DNA of 64,000 bases from Flagellimonas lutimaris (GCF_003581615.1 NZ_QXFH01000070.1:959215-1023214); one strand, 5' to 3'. Counted from the first letter of the stretch, positions 28,020 through 38,404 are shown. Numbers and translations: made by a program. Notes: generated by a model from the sequence alone, not told the origin.

Positions 28020-31000
28020 TTGAAAAGAGGGGCAAAACCAATACTTAAACCAACACGTTTTAAGTACATTTTCTTTGTTGTTTGTTTGCTGTCCATATCC
28101 ACAATAATGGCACAGGAGACCAACGAGCAGGTTCAGGATTCTGTAAAGACAGGAATTGCGCTTGGTCGCCTTATAATGGAAGACCCCAATAGCATTGTTG
28201 CGAAATATACCTACGACCCAAAAACCAACACTTACGTTTATACCGAAAGCATTGGTGATTTTAACGTCAACTACCCTGTAATTCTTACTCCGGAACAATA
28301 CTACGACCTTGTCGAAAAGGAGCAGATGAAATCCTACTTTAAGCAAAAGGCAGATGCCTATGCGGGAAAAAAAGAAGGAAGCGAGGAGGCGCGTAAAAAT
28401 CTACTGCCCAATTTTTATGTAAACAACAACTTTTTTGAAACCATTTTCGGGGGAAACACCATCGAGGTGATTCCACAAGGTTCCGTTGCGATGGATTTGG
28501 GGATTTTATGGCAAAAAAATGATAATCCGGCACTATCGCCCAGAAACAGAACCAACCTTTCTTTTGATTTTGATCAACGTATTAGTTTGAGCTTATTGGG
28601 AAAAGTTGGAGAGCGTTTGCAGGTAACCGCCAACTATGATACCGAAGCCACCTTCGATTTTCAAAACTTAGTAAAACTTGATTATACTCCAACAGAAGAC
28701 GATATCATTCAGAAAATAGAAATCGGTAATGTGAGCATGCCGCTCAACAGTTCTTTGATTACGGGTGCGCAAAGCTTGTTTGGTGTAAAAACACAGCTTC
28801 AGTTCGGTAAAACTACTGTAACCGCGGTTTTCTCCGAACAGCGATCACAAAATAATACCGTAGTTGCCCAAGGTGGTGGAACGGTAAATGAATTCGCTCT
28901 CACAGCCTTGGATTATGACGAGGATAGACACTTTTTCTTAGCGCATTACTTCCGTGATAATTACGACCGAGCATTGGAATTTTATCCCTTTATCCAAACT
29001 CAAGTGCAAATTACTCGTTTGGAGGTTTGGGTAACCAACCGAAATCAGCAAACACAAAATGTTAGAAATGTTGTCGCCATTCAGGATTTGGGTGAGGCCA
29101 TTTCCGATAATACCCGTATCGGAGTTAATAATGGTGATCCAGCAGGGTTTTTCAATGCATCCGCAGTGGCAACAGGGCTGCCTCAAAATGGGGCAAATGC
29201 TTATGATCCGAATCAAATTGGAACTGGAGCGCTAACTCAATCAATTCGCGATATCGCTACGGTAGAATCGGGATTTAACATTCCCGGATATACCGTAAAC
29301 CAAGGTTTTGACTATGCTATCCTGGAAAATGCCCGAAAACTTGAACCGGGTCGAGACTATGAATTCGATTCCCAGCTAGGATATATTTCCTTGAGCCAAA
29401 GTTTAAGCAATGATGAAGTTCTAGGTGTTGCTTTTCAGTACACCTATAATGGTCAGGTGTTTCAGGTGGGGGAATTTGCCAATGGAGGTATCGATGCGAC
29501 ATCAGTTTCCTTAGATACGAGCTTTATTGAAAACAACTCGTTGGTTTTAAAACTACTGAAGAGCAACATTACCAATGTGCAAGACCCTATTTGGGATTTG
29601 ATGATGAAGAATATCTATTCTACGGGGGCCTATCAATTAAATCAAGAAGATTTTAAACTCAATATTCTTTATTCCGATCCAACACCAAGGAACTACATCA
29701 CTCCAGTGGATCCCAATGCAGGTTGGCCAACAGGTTTACAGGACCAGATATTGCTCAATGTATTTAATTTAGACCGATTGAATACTTATAATGATGTACA
29801 AGCTGGTGGTGACGGATTTTTTGATTACGTAGAAGGAATAACCGTTGATTCACAATCAGGTCGTATTATTTTTACAAAAGTAGAACCATTCGGGGAGTAT
29901 CTTTTTGAACTTTTAGGAGGTGGTGTGTATGATGTAGATAATGATCAAGGGTATAATCCTAACCAGGAACGGTATGTGTTCCGAAATATGTATGCCAAGA
30001 CCAAGGCAGCTTCTTTACAAGATGCCGAAAAGAATCGGTTCCAGATAAAAGGTAAGTATACTTCCCAATCCGGTAATGGAATACCAATAGGGGCCTTCAA
30101 CGTGCCGCAAGGTTCCGTGACGGTTACTGCTGGTGGTCGTCAATTGCAGGAAGGAATAGATTATACGGTGAACTATCAGGCTGGAACGGTCCAACTTTTG
30201 GATCCAAGTTTGGAAGCTTCCAATACTCCTATCAACATTTCAGTGGAGAACAATGCGGTTTTTGGTCAGCAAACAAGAAGGTTTGCCGGGGTAAACGTAG
30301 AGCATAACTTCAACGATAAATTTGTTTTGGGCGGGACATTGCTCAATTTAAATGAGCGACCTCTGACCCAAAAATCCAATTACGGAATAGAACCTGTCAA
30401 CAATACTATTTTTGGACTGAACGGAAACTTCAGCACGGAAATACCATTTCTGACAAGATTAGCAAACAAATTACCGAACATAGATACCGATGTGCCCTCC
30501 AATCTTTCTTTGCGTGGTGAAGTAGCATTTTTAAGGCCTAATTCTCCAAAAAACGCGGATTTTAGGGGAGAAACAACCACTTATTTGGATGACTTTGAAG
30601 GAGCGCAGGCTTTAATTGATATCCGATCCTCTTTAGGTTGGACATTGGCAAGTCCACCAGTAGAATTTTTGGAAGATAGGACAGGTATTGATGTAGGTTA
30701 CGAAAGGGCAAAAATGGCCTGGTATACCATCGACCCAATCTTTTATACTAACCAAAGGCCGGCGGGAATGTCGGACAACGATATTTCCTTGAACTCGACC
30801 CGTAGGGTATTTATTGATGAGGTGTTTACCGAGACCGATATTGCTCAAGGACAGACGCAAGTACAAAGTACTTTGGATATCGTTTACTATCCCAATCAAA
30901 AAGGGCCTTATAACGCCAACCCAAGTTTTGAGTCCGAAACACCTGATGCCAAATGGGGGGGTATAATGCGGCCCTTGAGCAGTACCAATTTTGAACAATC

Positions 31001-34000
31001 CAACGTAGAATTTGTTCAGTTTTGGGTCTTGGATCCTTACATTGATGGTGAAACGACCGATGCAAATGCGGGAGAACTTGTACTCAACTTGGGTAATATT
31101 TCAGAGGATATCCTCAAAGATGGCCGAAAGCAATATGAAAACGGTCTGCCTGCAAGCACCAACAACGAAGTGCCAAGGGAAACTATTTGGGGTCAGGTAC
31201 CATCTACACAATCTTTGGTGTACGCTTTTGATGCGGATGAGGCGAATAGATCGGCACAAGACCTTGGTTTGGATGGGTATGGTGATGCTGAGGAACAAAC
31301 CATTTATAACGGTCCAGCGGAGGATCCTGCCTTGGACAATTATCAATACTATTTGAACAGAGAGGGAGGTGTCTTGGAAAGATATTTGGATTTTAACAAT
31401 ACCGAAGGAAACTCTCCGGTTGCAGTAACAGATACAAATAGGGGCTCCACTACTTTGCCCGATGTTGAGGACATTGACAGGGACTTGACCATGAATACGG
31501 TAAACAGCTATTATGAATACCGAATTCAAATCAAACCCAACACAACAATAGATGATCAGTACGTAACTGATATCCGTGAAGGACAAACCCCAACATTGCC
31601 CAACGGAACACAATTAAACCGTAGATGGATTCAGTATAAAATTCCATTGAGTGATTTTACCGATGCCGTAGGGGGAATCTCCGATTTTAGGTCCATCAGC
31701 TTTATGAGAATGTACCTCACCGGGTTTTCGGATGATGTGGTCCTTCGTTTTGCTACCTTGGATTTGGTACGCGGCGATTGGAGGACATATACCAACTCCT
31801 TGGAACCCAACGTGGACAATGACCCTACGGATGATGCTACCGTAACCGATGTGAATACAGTAAACATTGAAGAGAACTACGGAAGGCAACCCATACCTTA
31901 TGTACTGCCTCCTGGAGTGGTGCGAGAACAATTGAATAACAATAATACCATTATCCGCCAGAACGAACAGTCGTTATCTTTCGTAGTAGAAAATTTGGAA
32001 TCTGAGGATTCTCGTGGAGTGTTTAAAAATGTGAACATTGATGTTCGCCAGTACGAACGTCTAAAAATGTTCATGCACGCCGAAAAAATATTCAATACCG
32101 ATTATTCTGATAGTGATACACCATTGGTCGGATTCCTTAGAATTGGAACCGATTTCTCCCAAAATTTTTATCAGATAGAGTTGCCGCTTCAGTTTACTTC
32201 CTTTGGAGCCTCATCGCCAGATGAAATTTGGCCAGATGTAAACGAGATTGATGTAGCACTTAGCGATTTGAACAAAGTAAAGTCAAAAGGAATATCCGAT
32301 CAGACCTTGGATGAAATCAATTACTATGAAATTGTGGATGGTGAAGCTGTCCTAGTGGATGAATTTGCTCCACGTACTTTGGGTAGAGTTCGAATCGGAA
32401 TTCGAGGTAATCCTTCCTTGGGGAGTATACGTGGAATGATGGTCGGTATCAAAAACATTGACAATATTCCAGCCCGGGGTGAAGTGTGGTTTAATGAGCT
32501 TCGCTTGGCCGGTCTCGAAAATAATGGAGGTTGGGCCGCTACGGCTGCTTTGGATGCCAATATGGCCGATTTTGCCAATGTTACGGCAACAGGAAGCAGA
32601 AGTACTTCAGGTTTTGGTTCCATAGACCAGACCCCGACAGAACGTGCCTTGGAAGATGCCATCTCTTATGATGTAGTGACCAATGTAAATGTGGGGCAGT
32701 TGTTTCCAAAGAAATGGAATCTGCAGCTACCTTTTAATTACGGAATCTCTGAAACCCTGATCACTCCGGAGTTCGATCCTGTATATGACGATTTAAGATT
32801 GGATGATAGGATTGCAGCGGCAGCAACTGCCGAGGAGGCAGAGACTATAAAAGAGCAGGCGGAGGATTACACCAAGCGCACTAGCATCAACTTGATAGGT
32901 GTGCGAAAAAATAGGGGAGAGGAAGCTGAAGAGAATTTCTTTGACGTGGAAAATTTCACTTTCAACTATTCTTATAATGAGACAGATCATAGGGATTTTG
33001 AAGTAGCTGAGCTTAGAGATCAAAATGTTTCCACTGGATTTGTTTACAATCATAATTTTAAACCAGCTCCCGTAGCGCCTTTCGCCAAAAAGGATTCCAT
33101 GCTCACAGGGAAGTATTGGCAATGGTTGAAAGATTTGAACTTTAATGCATTGCCCACAAGTCTTTCGGTAAATGCCAACTACAATCGCTCCTTTAACCAA
33201 CAACGGTATCGGGATGTTTTAGAGCCAGGGGTGGATGCATTGGAGCTACCATTGCTTCAGCAACGTAATTACCTGTTCAATTGGCAATATGCACTCAATT
33301 ATAGTATTACCAAATCTTTGAGGTTGAACCTGACTGCCTCCAACAATAATATTGTCCGTAATTATTTTAATGTGGACGAAAATCCCGATTCTGGCATCAA
33401 TGAGGAACTGGGTCTATGGGATGGATTTTTTGATATTGGAGAGCCCAATAGACATGCGCAGCAAATGCAGTTGAACTACGAACTGCCTTTTAGCAAGATT
33501 CCATTCCTCAATTTTATAAATGCGCAGTATACCTACACAAGTAATTTTGATTGGCAACGAGGTGGCGATGCATTGCGCGAGGTTGCCGGTATAGACATCA
33601 ACACGGTTCAAAATGCAAGCACGCATAATTTAACGGCCAATATGAGCATGCAGCGTTTTTATGACTTTTTGGGACTCAAAAAACGTGGTGGCAAAGTAAA
33701 TGCCAATCAAGCTCCAGTGAGAAGGGACAAGGCTGGTAACCCTGCAGATGATACTGGTGACAATGGTCCTCGAAAAACAAGTAAAGGTTTCAATACATTG
33801 GTAGATATTCTTACCATGGTAAAGCGGGTTAACGTAAACTATAGTGAGAACAGGGGGACTGTACTGCCCGGATATACACAGTCCATAGGATTTATAGGTA
33901 CAACTCGCCCAACTTTGGGCTTTGTCTTTGGAAGTCAAGCCGATGTGCGTTTTGAAGCAGCCCGTAATGGATGGTTGACGGATTATCCCGAGTACAGTAG

Positions 34001-35123
34001 GCAGTTTATGCAAAACACGAATAAACAATTGAACATTACCGCTACGGCTCAACCAACTCAGGATTTGACCATAGATTTGAGTGCTGACAGGAATTATATG
34101 AGCTCCTCCCAAGAAAGTTACAGTCCCGAAGAATGGATGAACGGACAAGATGGATTGATCAATGAAATGGGGAATTTTAGTATTTCCACAGTAATGATCG
34201 GAACAGTATTCAATAAAAGCGACGAATTCGACTCCGAGACGTTTGAGCAATTCAAACAAAATAGAATCACAATTGCAAACCGTTTGGTGGCCGATAGGGG
34301 AGAAAATCCTGGAGAACTCGATGAAGATGGTTTTCCGGAGCGTTATGGAAAAACACAGCAAGATGTATTACTTCCAGCGTTCTTTGCAGCATATACAGGG
34401 CAAGATGTTGAACGTGTGAATATGGACGCCTTTAGAGATATTCCAATTCCAAACTGGAATTTAAAGTATACCGGTTTAATGAAGAATCGATGGTTTAAAA
34501 AGAAGTTTAAGCGTTTTTCCCTGAGCCATGGATATCGTGCAGCATATAGTGTCAACTCTTTCCAAACCAATTTGGAACGTCAGAATACCACATTTGATCC
34601 AGAAACAAATGATTTACTTCCTAAGACCCTTATTAATAACGTGGTGCTTACGGATGAATTCAGTCCTTTGATGCGGGTGGATTTTGAAATGCAGAACTCA
34701 TTCAGCTTCTTGGCAGAAGTAAGGACCAGTAGAACCTTGTCCTTGAGTTTTGACAACAATCTTTTGACCGAAATCAACGGAAATGAATATACTCTTGGTC
34801 TTGGATATCGTTTTAAGGATGTAAAATTTGTGACCAACATTGGAGGTGAGAAAACGCGTTTAAAAGGAGACCTGAATTTAAAAGCAGACCTTTCGCTCCG
34901 GGACAACATTACGATAATCCGCAATTTGGATATCGACAATAATCAAATCACATCAGGTCAAAAATTAATGTCCATAAAGTTTACTGCCGATTATGCTTTG
35001 AGCAAAAGTTTGAATGCCCTGTTCTTCTACGACCATTCGTTCTCAGAATTTGCAGTTTCCACTGCATTTCCACAAACAACGATCAATGCTGGCTTTACGC
35101 TGAGGTATAACTTTGGCAATTAA
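28020..35123 (+). CDS. sprA: Type IX secretion outer-membrane translocon SprA/SovA
   Basis: SprA is the giant outer-membrane barrel through which type IX secretion substrates leave the cell; it is also needed for gliding in motile relatives. The 2,367-residue length fits the family (about 2,400). An N-terminal signal peptide (IFFVVCLLSISTIMAQ) is followed by long alternating beta-strand regions rich in Asn, Tyr and aromatic residues, ending in the strand LRYNFGN. The first possible codon is a TTG at 28020; the next in-frame ATG (28107) would cut the signal peptide, so the TTG start is preferred. It is the clearest mark of a T9SS organism and predicts that the PA14 protein and others here are T9SS cargo. 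Confidence 0.95.
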   Translation: MKRGAKPILKPTRFKYIFFVVCLLSISTIMAQETNEQVQDSVKTGIALGRLIMEDPNSIVAKYTYDPKTNTYVYTESIGDFNVNYPVILTPEQYYDLVEKEQMKSYFKQKADAYAGKKEGSEEARKNLLPNFYVNNNFFETIFGGNTIEVIPQGSVAMDLGILWQKNDNPALSPRNRTNLSFDFDQRISLSLLGKVGERLQVTANYDTEATFDFQNLVKLDYTPTEDDIIQKIEIGNVSMPLNSSLITGAQSLFGVKTQLQFGKTTVTAVFSEQRSQNNTVVAQGGGTVNEFALTALDYDEDRHFFLAHYFRDNYDRALEFYPFIQTQVQITRLEVWVTNRNQQTQNVRNVVAIQDLGEAISDNTRIGVNNGDPAGFFNASAVATGLPQNGANAYDPNQIGTGALTQSIRDIATVESGFNIPGYTVNQGFDYAILENARKLEPGRDYEFDSQLGYISLSQSLSNDEVLGVAFQYTYNGQVFQVGEFANGGIDATSVSLDTSFIENNSLVLKLLKSNITNVQDPIWDLMMKNIYSTGAYQLNQEDFKLNILYSDPTPRNYITPVDPNAGWPTGLQDQILLNVFNLDRLNTYNDVQAGGDGFFDYVEGITVDSQSGRIIFTKVEPFGEYLFELLGGGVYDVDNDQGYNPNQERYVFRNMYAKTKAASLQDAEKNRFQIKGKYTSQSGNGIPIGAFNVPQGSVTVTAGGRQLQEGIDYTVNYQAGTVQLLDPSLEASNTPINISVENNAVFGQQTRRFAGVNVEHNFNDKFVLGGTLLNLNERPLTQKSNYGIEPVNNTIFGLNGNFSTEIPFLTRLANKLPNIDTDVPSNLSLRGEVAFLRPNSPKNADFRGETTTYLDDFEGAQALIDIRSSLGWTLASPPVEFLEDRTGIDVGYERAKMAWYTIDPIFYTNQRPAGMSDNDISLNSTRRVFIDEVFTETDIAQGQTQVQSTLDIVYYPNQKGPYNANPSFESETPDAKWGGIMRPLSSTNFEQSNVEFVQFWVLDPYIDGETTDANAGELVLNLGNISEDILKDGRKQYENGLPASTNNEVPRETIWGQVPSTQSLVYAFDADEANRSAQDLGLDGYGDAEEQTIYNGPAEDPALDNYQYYLNREGGVLERYLDFNNTEGNSPVAVTDTNRGSTTLPDVEDIDRDLTMNTVNSYYEYRIQIKPNTTIDDQYVTDIREGQTPTLPNGTQLNRRWIQYKIPLSDFTDAVGGISDFRSISFMRMYLTGFSDDVVLRFATLDLVRGDWRTYTNSLEPNVDNDPTDDATVTDVNTVNIEENYGRQPIPYVLPPGVVREQLNNNNTIIRQNEQSLSFVVENLESEDSRGVFKNVNIDVRQYERLKMFMHAEKIFNTDYSDSDTPLVGFLRIGTDFSQNFYQIELPLQFTSFGASSPDEIWPDVNEIDVALSDLNKVKSKGISDQTLDEINYYEIVDGEAVLVDEFAPRTLGRVRIGIRGNPSLGSIRGMMVGIKNIDNIPARGEVWFNELRLAGLENNGGWAATAALDANMADFANVTATGSRSTSGFGSIDQTPTERALEDAISYDVVTNVNVGQLFPKKWNLQLPFNYGISETLITPEFDPVYDDLRLDDRIAAAATAEEAETIKEQAEDYTKRTSINLIGVRKNRGEEAEENFFDVENFTFNYSYNETDHRDFEVAELRDQNVSTGFVYNHNFKPAPVAPFAKKDSMLTGKYWQWLKDLNFNALPTSLSVNANYNRSFNQQRYRDVLEPGVDALELPLLQQRNYLFNWQYALNYSITKSLRLNLTASNNNIVRNYFNVDENPDSGINEELGLWDGFFDIGEPNRHAQQMQLNYELPFSKIPFLNFINAQYTYTSNFDWQRGGDALREVAGIDINTVQNASTHNLTANMSMQRFYDFLGLKKRGGKVNANQAPVRRDKAGNPADDTGDNGPRKTSKGFNTLVDILTMVKRVNVNYSENRGTVLPGYTQSIGFIGTTRPTLGFVFGSQADVRFEAARNGWLTDYPEYSRQFMQNTNKQLNITATAQPTQDLTIDLSADRNYMSSSQESYSPEEWMNGQDGLINEMGNFSISTVMIGTVFNKSDEFDSETFEQFKQNRITIANRLVADRGENPGELDEDGFPERYGKTQQDVLLPAFFAAYTGQDVERVNMDAFRDIPIPNWNLKYTGLMKNRWFKKKFKRFSLSHGYRAAYSVNSFQTNLERQNTTFDPETNDLLPKTLINNVVLTDEFSPLMRVDFEMQNSFSFLAEVRTSRTLSLSFDNNLLTEINGNEYTLGLGYRFKDVKFVTNIGGEKTRLKGDLNLKADLSLRDNITIIRNLDIDNNQITSGQKLMSIKFTADYALSKSLNALFFYDHSFSEFAVSTAFPQTTINAGFTLRYNFGN

Positions 35124-35156
35124 TACACTTTTCTTGCATTTTGTCATAAAGTTTCT

Positions 35157-35187
35157 TTGAAAAGCTTTCAGCAATCTGTTACATTTG
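35157..35187 (+). promoter_or_regulatory. Promoter of gcvH
   Basis: TTG at 35157-35159 and TACATTTG at 35180-35187, 20 bases apart, match the Bacteroidota consensus. The gcvH ATG is at 35215, so the leader is about 22 bases. Confidence 0.6.
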
Positions 35188-35214
35188 TCCATCTACTAAT
35201 TCAAACAAATAGTA

Positions 35215-35595
35215 ATGAACATACCATCAGAATTAAAGTATACCAAGGACCATGAGTGGGTCAAGATAGATGGAGATATCGCAACCGTAGGTATTACGGA
35301 TTTCGCCCAAAGTGAACTAGGGGATATAGTTTATGTGGAAGTGGAAACTTTGGATGAAACATTGGATAAAGAGGAAGTATTTGGAACCGTTGAAGCTGTA
35401 AAGACAGTTTCCGATCTTTTTTTGCCACTAAGCGGAGAGATTGTTGAGTTTAACGAATCCTTGGAAGATGAGCCTGAAAAAGTAAACTCCGACCCATACG
35501 GTGATGGCTGGATGATCAAAATTAAAATGAGTGAAGCCTCCGAGGCTGATGACCTGATGAGTGCTGAAGATTACAAGGCATTGATTGGTGCTTAA
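35215..35595 (+). CDS. gcvH: Glycine cleavage system H protein
   Basis: GcvH carries the lipoyl arm that shuttles aminomethyl groups between the P, T and L proteins. The 126-residue length is standard. The lipoyl Lys is K63 in [13 protein letters not shown]. The N-terminus [18 protein letters not shown] is diagnostic. No gcvP or gcvT is next to it. The stop overlaps the start of a VanZ-like gene by eight bases; in my memory a gcvH-VanZ pair recurs in Flavobacteriia. Confidence 0.97.
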   Translation: MNIPSELKYTKDHEWVKIDGDIATVGITDFAQSELGDIVYVEVETLDETLDKEEVFGTVEAVKTVSDLFLPLSGEIVEFNESLEDEPEKVNSDPYGDGWMIKIKMSEASEADDLMSAEDYKALIGA

Positions 35596-35995
35596 AAATT
35601 ACGCATATACCTTATTATTTGTAAGCTGGGCAATGTTCATAACAATGCTCAGCTTATTTTCTTTTTCAAGTATGGATTTGAATACGGGAAACTTAAATAT
35701 TCCATATGCAGATAAAATCATCCATTTTGTATTTTATTTAGGGTTTGGGTTTTTGGGTTCTTTGTGCTTTCGTGAACGCACAAAAGGAGCTTTAGGTCTT
35801 ATTAAAACTGTTAAAATCGTTGTGATTTCAGCTGTTGCCTATGGCATAATTATTGAGATATTACAGTATACGATCACTACTGATCGAATGGCCGAATTTG
35901 GTGACGTTTTAGCAAATGTTTTGGGAGCATTTGCAGGAATTGGACTGATTCGGTGGGTTTTTTCTAAGAAAAACCCGTTAAAATGGAAATTTTAA
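35588..35995 (+). CDS. VanZ-like membrane protein
   Basis: A ~135-residue membrane protein with four hydrophobic segments. The stretch [20 protein letters not shown] and the later [25 protein letters not shown] (residues of the EllQ...R..d..D..aN..Ga pattern) identify the VanZ family. It starts at GTG 35588, or TTG 35585 one codon upstream, and overlaps gcvH. There is no vancomycin-resistance context; VanZ-like proteins are widespread with unclear function. Confidence 0.8.
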   Translation: MLKNYAYTLLFVSWAMFITMLSLFSFSSMDLNTGNLNIPYADKIIHFVFYLGFGFLGSLCFRERTKGALGLIKTVKIVVISAVAYGIIIEILQYTITTDRMAEFGDVLANVLGAFAGIGLIRWVFSKKNPLKWKF

Positions 35996-36057
35996 TTGTT
36001 TATTTAACCAATTAATAATTAAATTAGCAAACACTAAATTTAGAAAAGGAGAAAAGG

Positions 36058-36762
36058 ATGGAACCAAAAAAGAACCCGAAAGCGGACGTAGGTAGAAACA
36101 GTGCACTGTACTTTGTTATAGGATTAGCTGCTGTTTTGGCTTTGGTCTACGGAGCCATGGAGTGGAAAAAATATGACAAGGTCAATAACTACGACATTTC
36201 TATGAATGTTGAAGATCAATTGGACGAAGAAGTTCCTATGACCGAGCAAATTAAGACTCCACCACCGCCACCGCCACCTGCTGCCCCCGAAGTAATCGAG
36301 GTTGTAGAAGATGAAGAAGAAGTGGAAGAGACCGTTATCGAGTCTACTGAAACTAGTCAAGAGGAAGAGGTAATCGAAATCGAGGAAGTTGAAGTTGAAG
36401 AAGTAGAAGAGGATATTAGTGTTCCTTTTGCTGTGATTGAGGACGTTCCTGTATTTCCAGGTTGTGAAGGAGCTAGTGATAAGAAAGCTTGTTTCCAAGA
36501 AATGATGCAGAAACATATCCGTAAAAACTTCCGTTACCCGGAAATTGCTCAAGAAATGGGTGTTCAAGGTAGGGTGAGTGTTATTTTTGTTATTCAAAAA
36601 GACGGAAGCATTGGTAATATTAGAATGCGCGGACCGGACAAGAATTTAGAAGCCGAGGCAATGCGTATTATTCAAAAACTACCAAAAATGACTCCAGGAA
36701 AACAAAGAGGTAGGGCAGTAAAAGTACCTTTTAGTATTCCAATTACGTTTAAATTGCAATAA
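36058..36762 (+). CDS. tonB: Energy transducer TonB
   Basis: TonB passes the energy of the proton gradient to outer-membrane receptors. The 234-residue protein has one N-terminal membrane anchor (about 17-37), a Pro run (TPPPPPPPAAPE), an acidic Glu/Val-rich spacer (about 75-120) and a C-terminal TonB domain with YPEIAQEMGVQGRVSVIFVI and RAVKVPFSIPITFKLQ. No exbB/exbD lies here. The ATG has an unusually clear Shine-Dalgarno (AAGGAG at 36046-36051), rare for this phylum. A terminator follows. Confidence 0.92.
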   Translation: MEPKKNPKADVGRNSALYFVIGLAAVLALVYGAMEWKKYDKVNNYDISMNVEDQLDEEVPMTEQIKTPPPPPPPAAPEVIEVVEDEEEVEETVIESTETSQEEEVIEIEEVEVEEVEEDISVPFAVIEDVPVFPGCEGASDKKACFQEMMQKHIRKNFRYPEIAQEMGVQGRVSVIFVIQKDGSIGNIRMRGPDKNLEAEAMRIIQKLPKMTPGKQRGRAVKVPFSIPITFKLQ

Positions 36763-36771
36763 GATTTATAT

Positions 36772-36829
36772 AATTCCTGTTGAGGCAGGAATGGAAAAAG
36801 CCCGGATGATGTTCATTCGGGCTTTTTTT
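36772..36829 (+). terminator. Terminator after tonB, two hairpins in tandem
   Basis: A small stem (ATTCCTG / CAGGAAT, about 36773-36791) precedes a strong one: AGCCCGGATGA from 36799 pairs with TCATTCGGGCT (one G-U pair, 11 bp) before a run of seven T. The second stem is the actual terminator. Confidence 0.85.
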
Positions 36830-36868
36830 GTGGTTTTTAAGGTAACCATCATAAAACCTTGTCTTTGG

Positions 36869-36899
36869 TTGCAAAAGATATACACTGGCGTTATCTTTG
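36869..36899 (+). promoter_or_regulatory. Promoter of the ctaB-coxC group
   Basis: TTG at 36869-36871 and TATCTTTG at 36892-36899, 20 bases apart, match the consensus. Transcription should start near 36905, eight bases before the ctaB ATG. It lies inside the longest possible ctaB frame, which rules out the upstream TTG start. Confidence 0.6.
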
Positions 36900-36912
36900 C
36901 CAGCCAATAAAG

Positions 36913-37821
36913 ATGTGGATGAAGTCTGCCGTAGGTTCTGTAAAAAACAACACCCTTTCCTTGCTATTTTCTGATTTTAAGGAAATTACAAAGGCTAGAT
37001 TGGCTATTAGCGTAGTTTTCTCGTCCATTGCCGGATACTTGCTTGGTGCCTATCAGATTAATTTGGTGTCTTTGTTGTTGTTGATGTTTGGCGGGTATTG
37101 CATGGTGGGCGCATCCAATGCCTATAATCAAATTATAGAAAAAGATTTGGACGCTCTAATGAGGCGTACCAAAAACCGACCCATCCCTTCAGGGAGAATG
37201 TCCGTAAGAACTGCATTGGTCATAGCCATTGTTTTGACCGTTTTAGGCGTTCTGTCGCTATTGGCACTTAGTCCTAAAACAGCTATGTTCGGAGCCATAT
37301 CTATTTTTTTGTATACCAGCGTATATACTCCGTTAAAAACAAAATCCCCACTTTCGGTTTTTGTTGGTGCGTTTCCAGGTGCCATCCCATTTATGTTGGG
37401 TTGGGTTGCGGCAACAGATGATTTTGGGATAGAACCTGGAACATTGTTCATGATTCAGTTTTTTTGGCAGTTCCCTCATTTTTGGGCCCTTGGTTGGATG
37501 TTGGATGAAGACTATAAACAAGCAGGTTTTAAAATGTTGCCCACCGGTAATAAGGATAAAGGCACTGCAATGCAGATTATCCTTTACACCATTTGGATGA
37601 TTGTTATCTCCATAATACCGGTGTTCGGTTTTACAGGACGTTTGCATCTTTCCATTCCAGCTGCCGTTATTGTATTGTTGTCTGGATTGACAATGTTGTT
37701 TTTCGCATTCAAATTATATGAAAATAGGGACAATTCATCAGCACGTAAATTGATGTTGGCCAGTGTTACCTATATATCATTGATTCAAATAGTATACGTA
37801 ATAGATAAGTTTATAAGCTAA
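36913..37821 (+). CDS. ctaB: Protohaem IX farnesyltransferase (haem O synthase)
   Basis: CtaB/CyoE joins a farnesyl group to haem B to make haem O, the precursor of haem A for the oxidase. The protein has about 302 residues from the ATG at 36913. The conserved NAYNQIIEKDLDALMRRTKNRP carries the Asp-rich prenyl-phosphate site, and DEDYKQAGFKMLP is the second family motif. About eight to nine membrane segments are present. The frame is open from 36859, but that TTG start would include the promoter. It heads the assembly and small-subunit oxidase cluster. Confidence 0.95.
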   Translation: MWMKSAVGSVKNNTLSLLFSDFKEITKARLAISVVFSSIAGYLLGAYQINLVSLLLLMFGGYCMVGASNAYNQIIEKDLDALMRRTKNRPIPSGRMSVRTALVIAIVLTVLGVLSLLALSPKTAMFGAISIFLYTSVYTPLKTKSPLSVFVGAFPGAIPFMLGWVAATDDFGIEPGTLFMIQFFWQFPHFWALGWMLDEDYKQAGFKMLPTGNKDKGTAMQIILYTIWMIVISIIPVFGFTGRLHLSIPAAVIVLLSGLTMLFFAFKLYENRDNSSARKLMLASVTYISLIQIVYVIDKFIS

Positions 37822-37822
37822 A

Positions 37823-38404
37823 ATGGATTTAACCCAAGGGACAGCAAAGGAAAAGAACAGACGGGCAAAAAAAATGATGCTCTGGTTTGGTATAGTGAGT
37901 TTGATCATGGGCTTTGCCGGTTGGACCAGTGCCTATATCGTAAGCAGTAAGCGTGAAGATTGGGTGAGCGATTTAGAGTTGCCCAGCGCATTCTTTATCA
38001 GCACGGTCATACTTATCTTAAGTAGTATTGCCTATTTTGCAGCAAAAAAGGCAGTGGGTAAAGACAACCAAAAGATGGGAACTATATTTTTGCTCATCAC
38101 ATTGGCTCTGGGAATTACTTTTATCTCATTGCAATTTGTTGGTTTTTCGCAAATGTTGGAGAGCGGATATTATTTTACCGGTCCTACCAGTAATATAAAA
38201 ATGTCCTATGTATTTTTGTTGGCAGCTGTGCACATTGCGCACGTGGTAGCTGGTTTAATTACCCTATTGGTAGTTTTGGTTCAGCAACTTAGAAATAAAT
38301 ATACGCCGGAAAATATGTTGGGGATGGAATTGGGTGCCACTTTCTGGCATTTTTTGGATTTTATCTGGGTATATCTAATTCTATTCATGTATTTCGTAAA
38401 ATAA
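37823..38404 (+). CDS. Cytochrome c oxidase subunit III (short paralogue)
   Basis: A 193-residue subunit III with five membrane segments, close to the shorter bacterial and quinol-oxidase form. Family features are the end HFLDFIWVYLILFMYFV and LAAVHIAHVVAGLI. It starts one base after the ctaB stop, so it is surely co-transcribed with it. A second, longer subunit III gene follows at 38497. Both may be in the oxidase, or one may serve a second oxidase or an assembly step. Confidence 0.9.
   Translation: MDLTQGTAKEKNRRAKKMMLWFGIVSLIMGFAGWTSAYIVSSKREDWVSDLELPSAFFISTVILILSSIAYFAAKKAVGKDNQKMGTIFLLITLALGITFISLQFVGFSQMLESGYYFTGPTSNIKMSYVFLLAAVHIAHVVAGLITLLVVLVQQLRNKYTPENMLGMELGATFWHFLDFIWVYLILFMYFVK

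Noticed and set aside
33630..34361. 243-residue minus-strand frame inside sprA
   Set aside because: It is an antisense shadow with no recognisable domain or promoter.
35588..35995. Vancomycin resistance gene
   Set aside because: VanZ-like proteins are widespread without resistance, and no other van gene is present.
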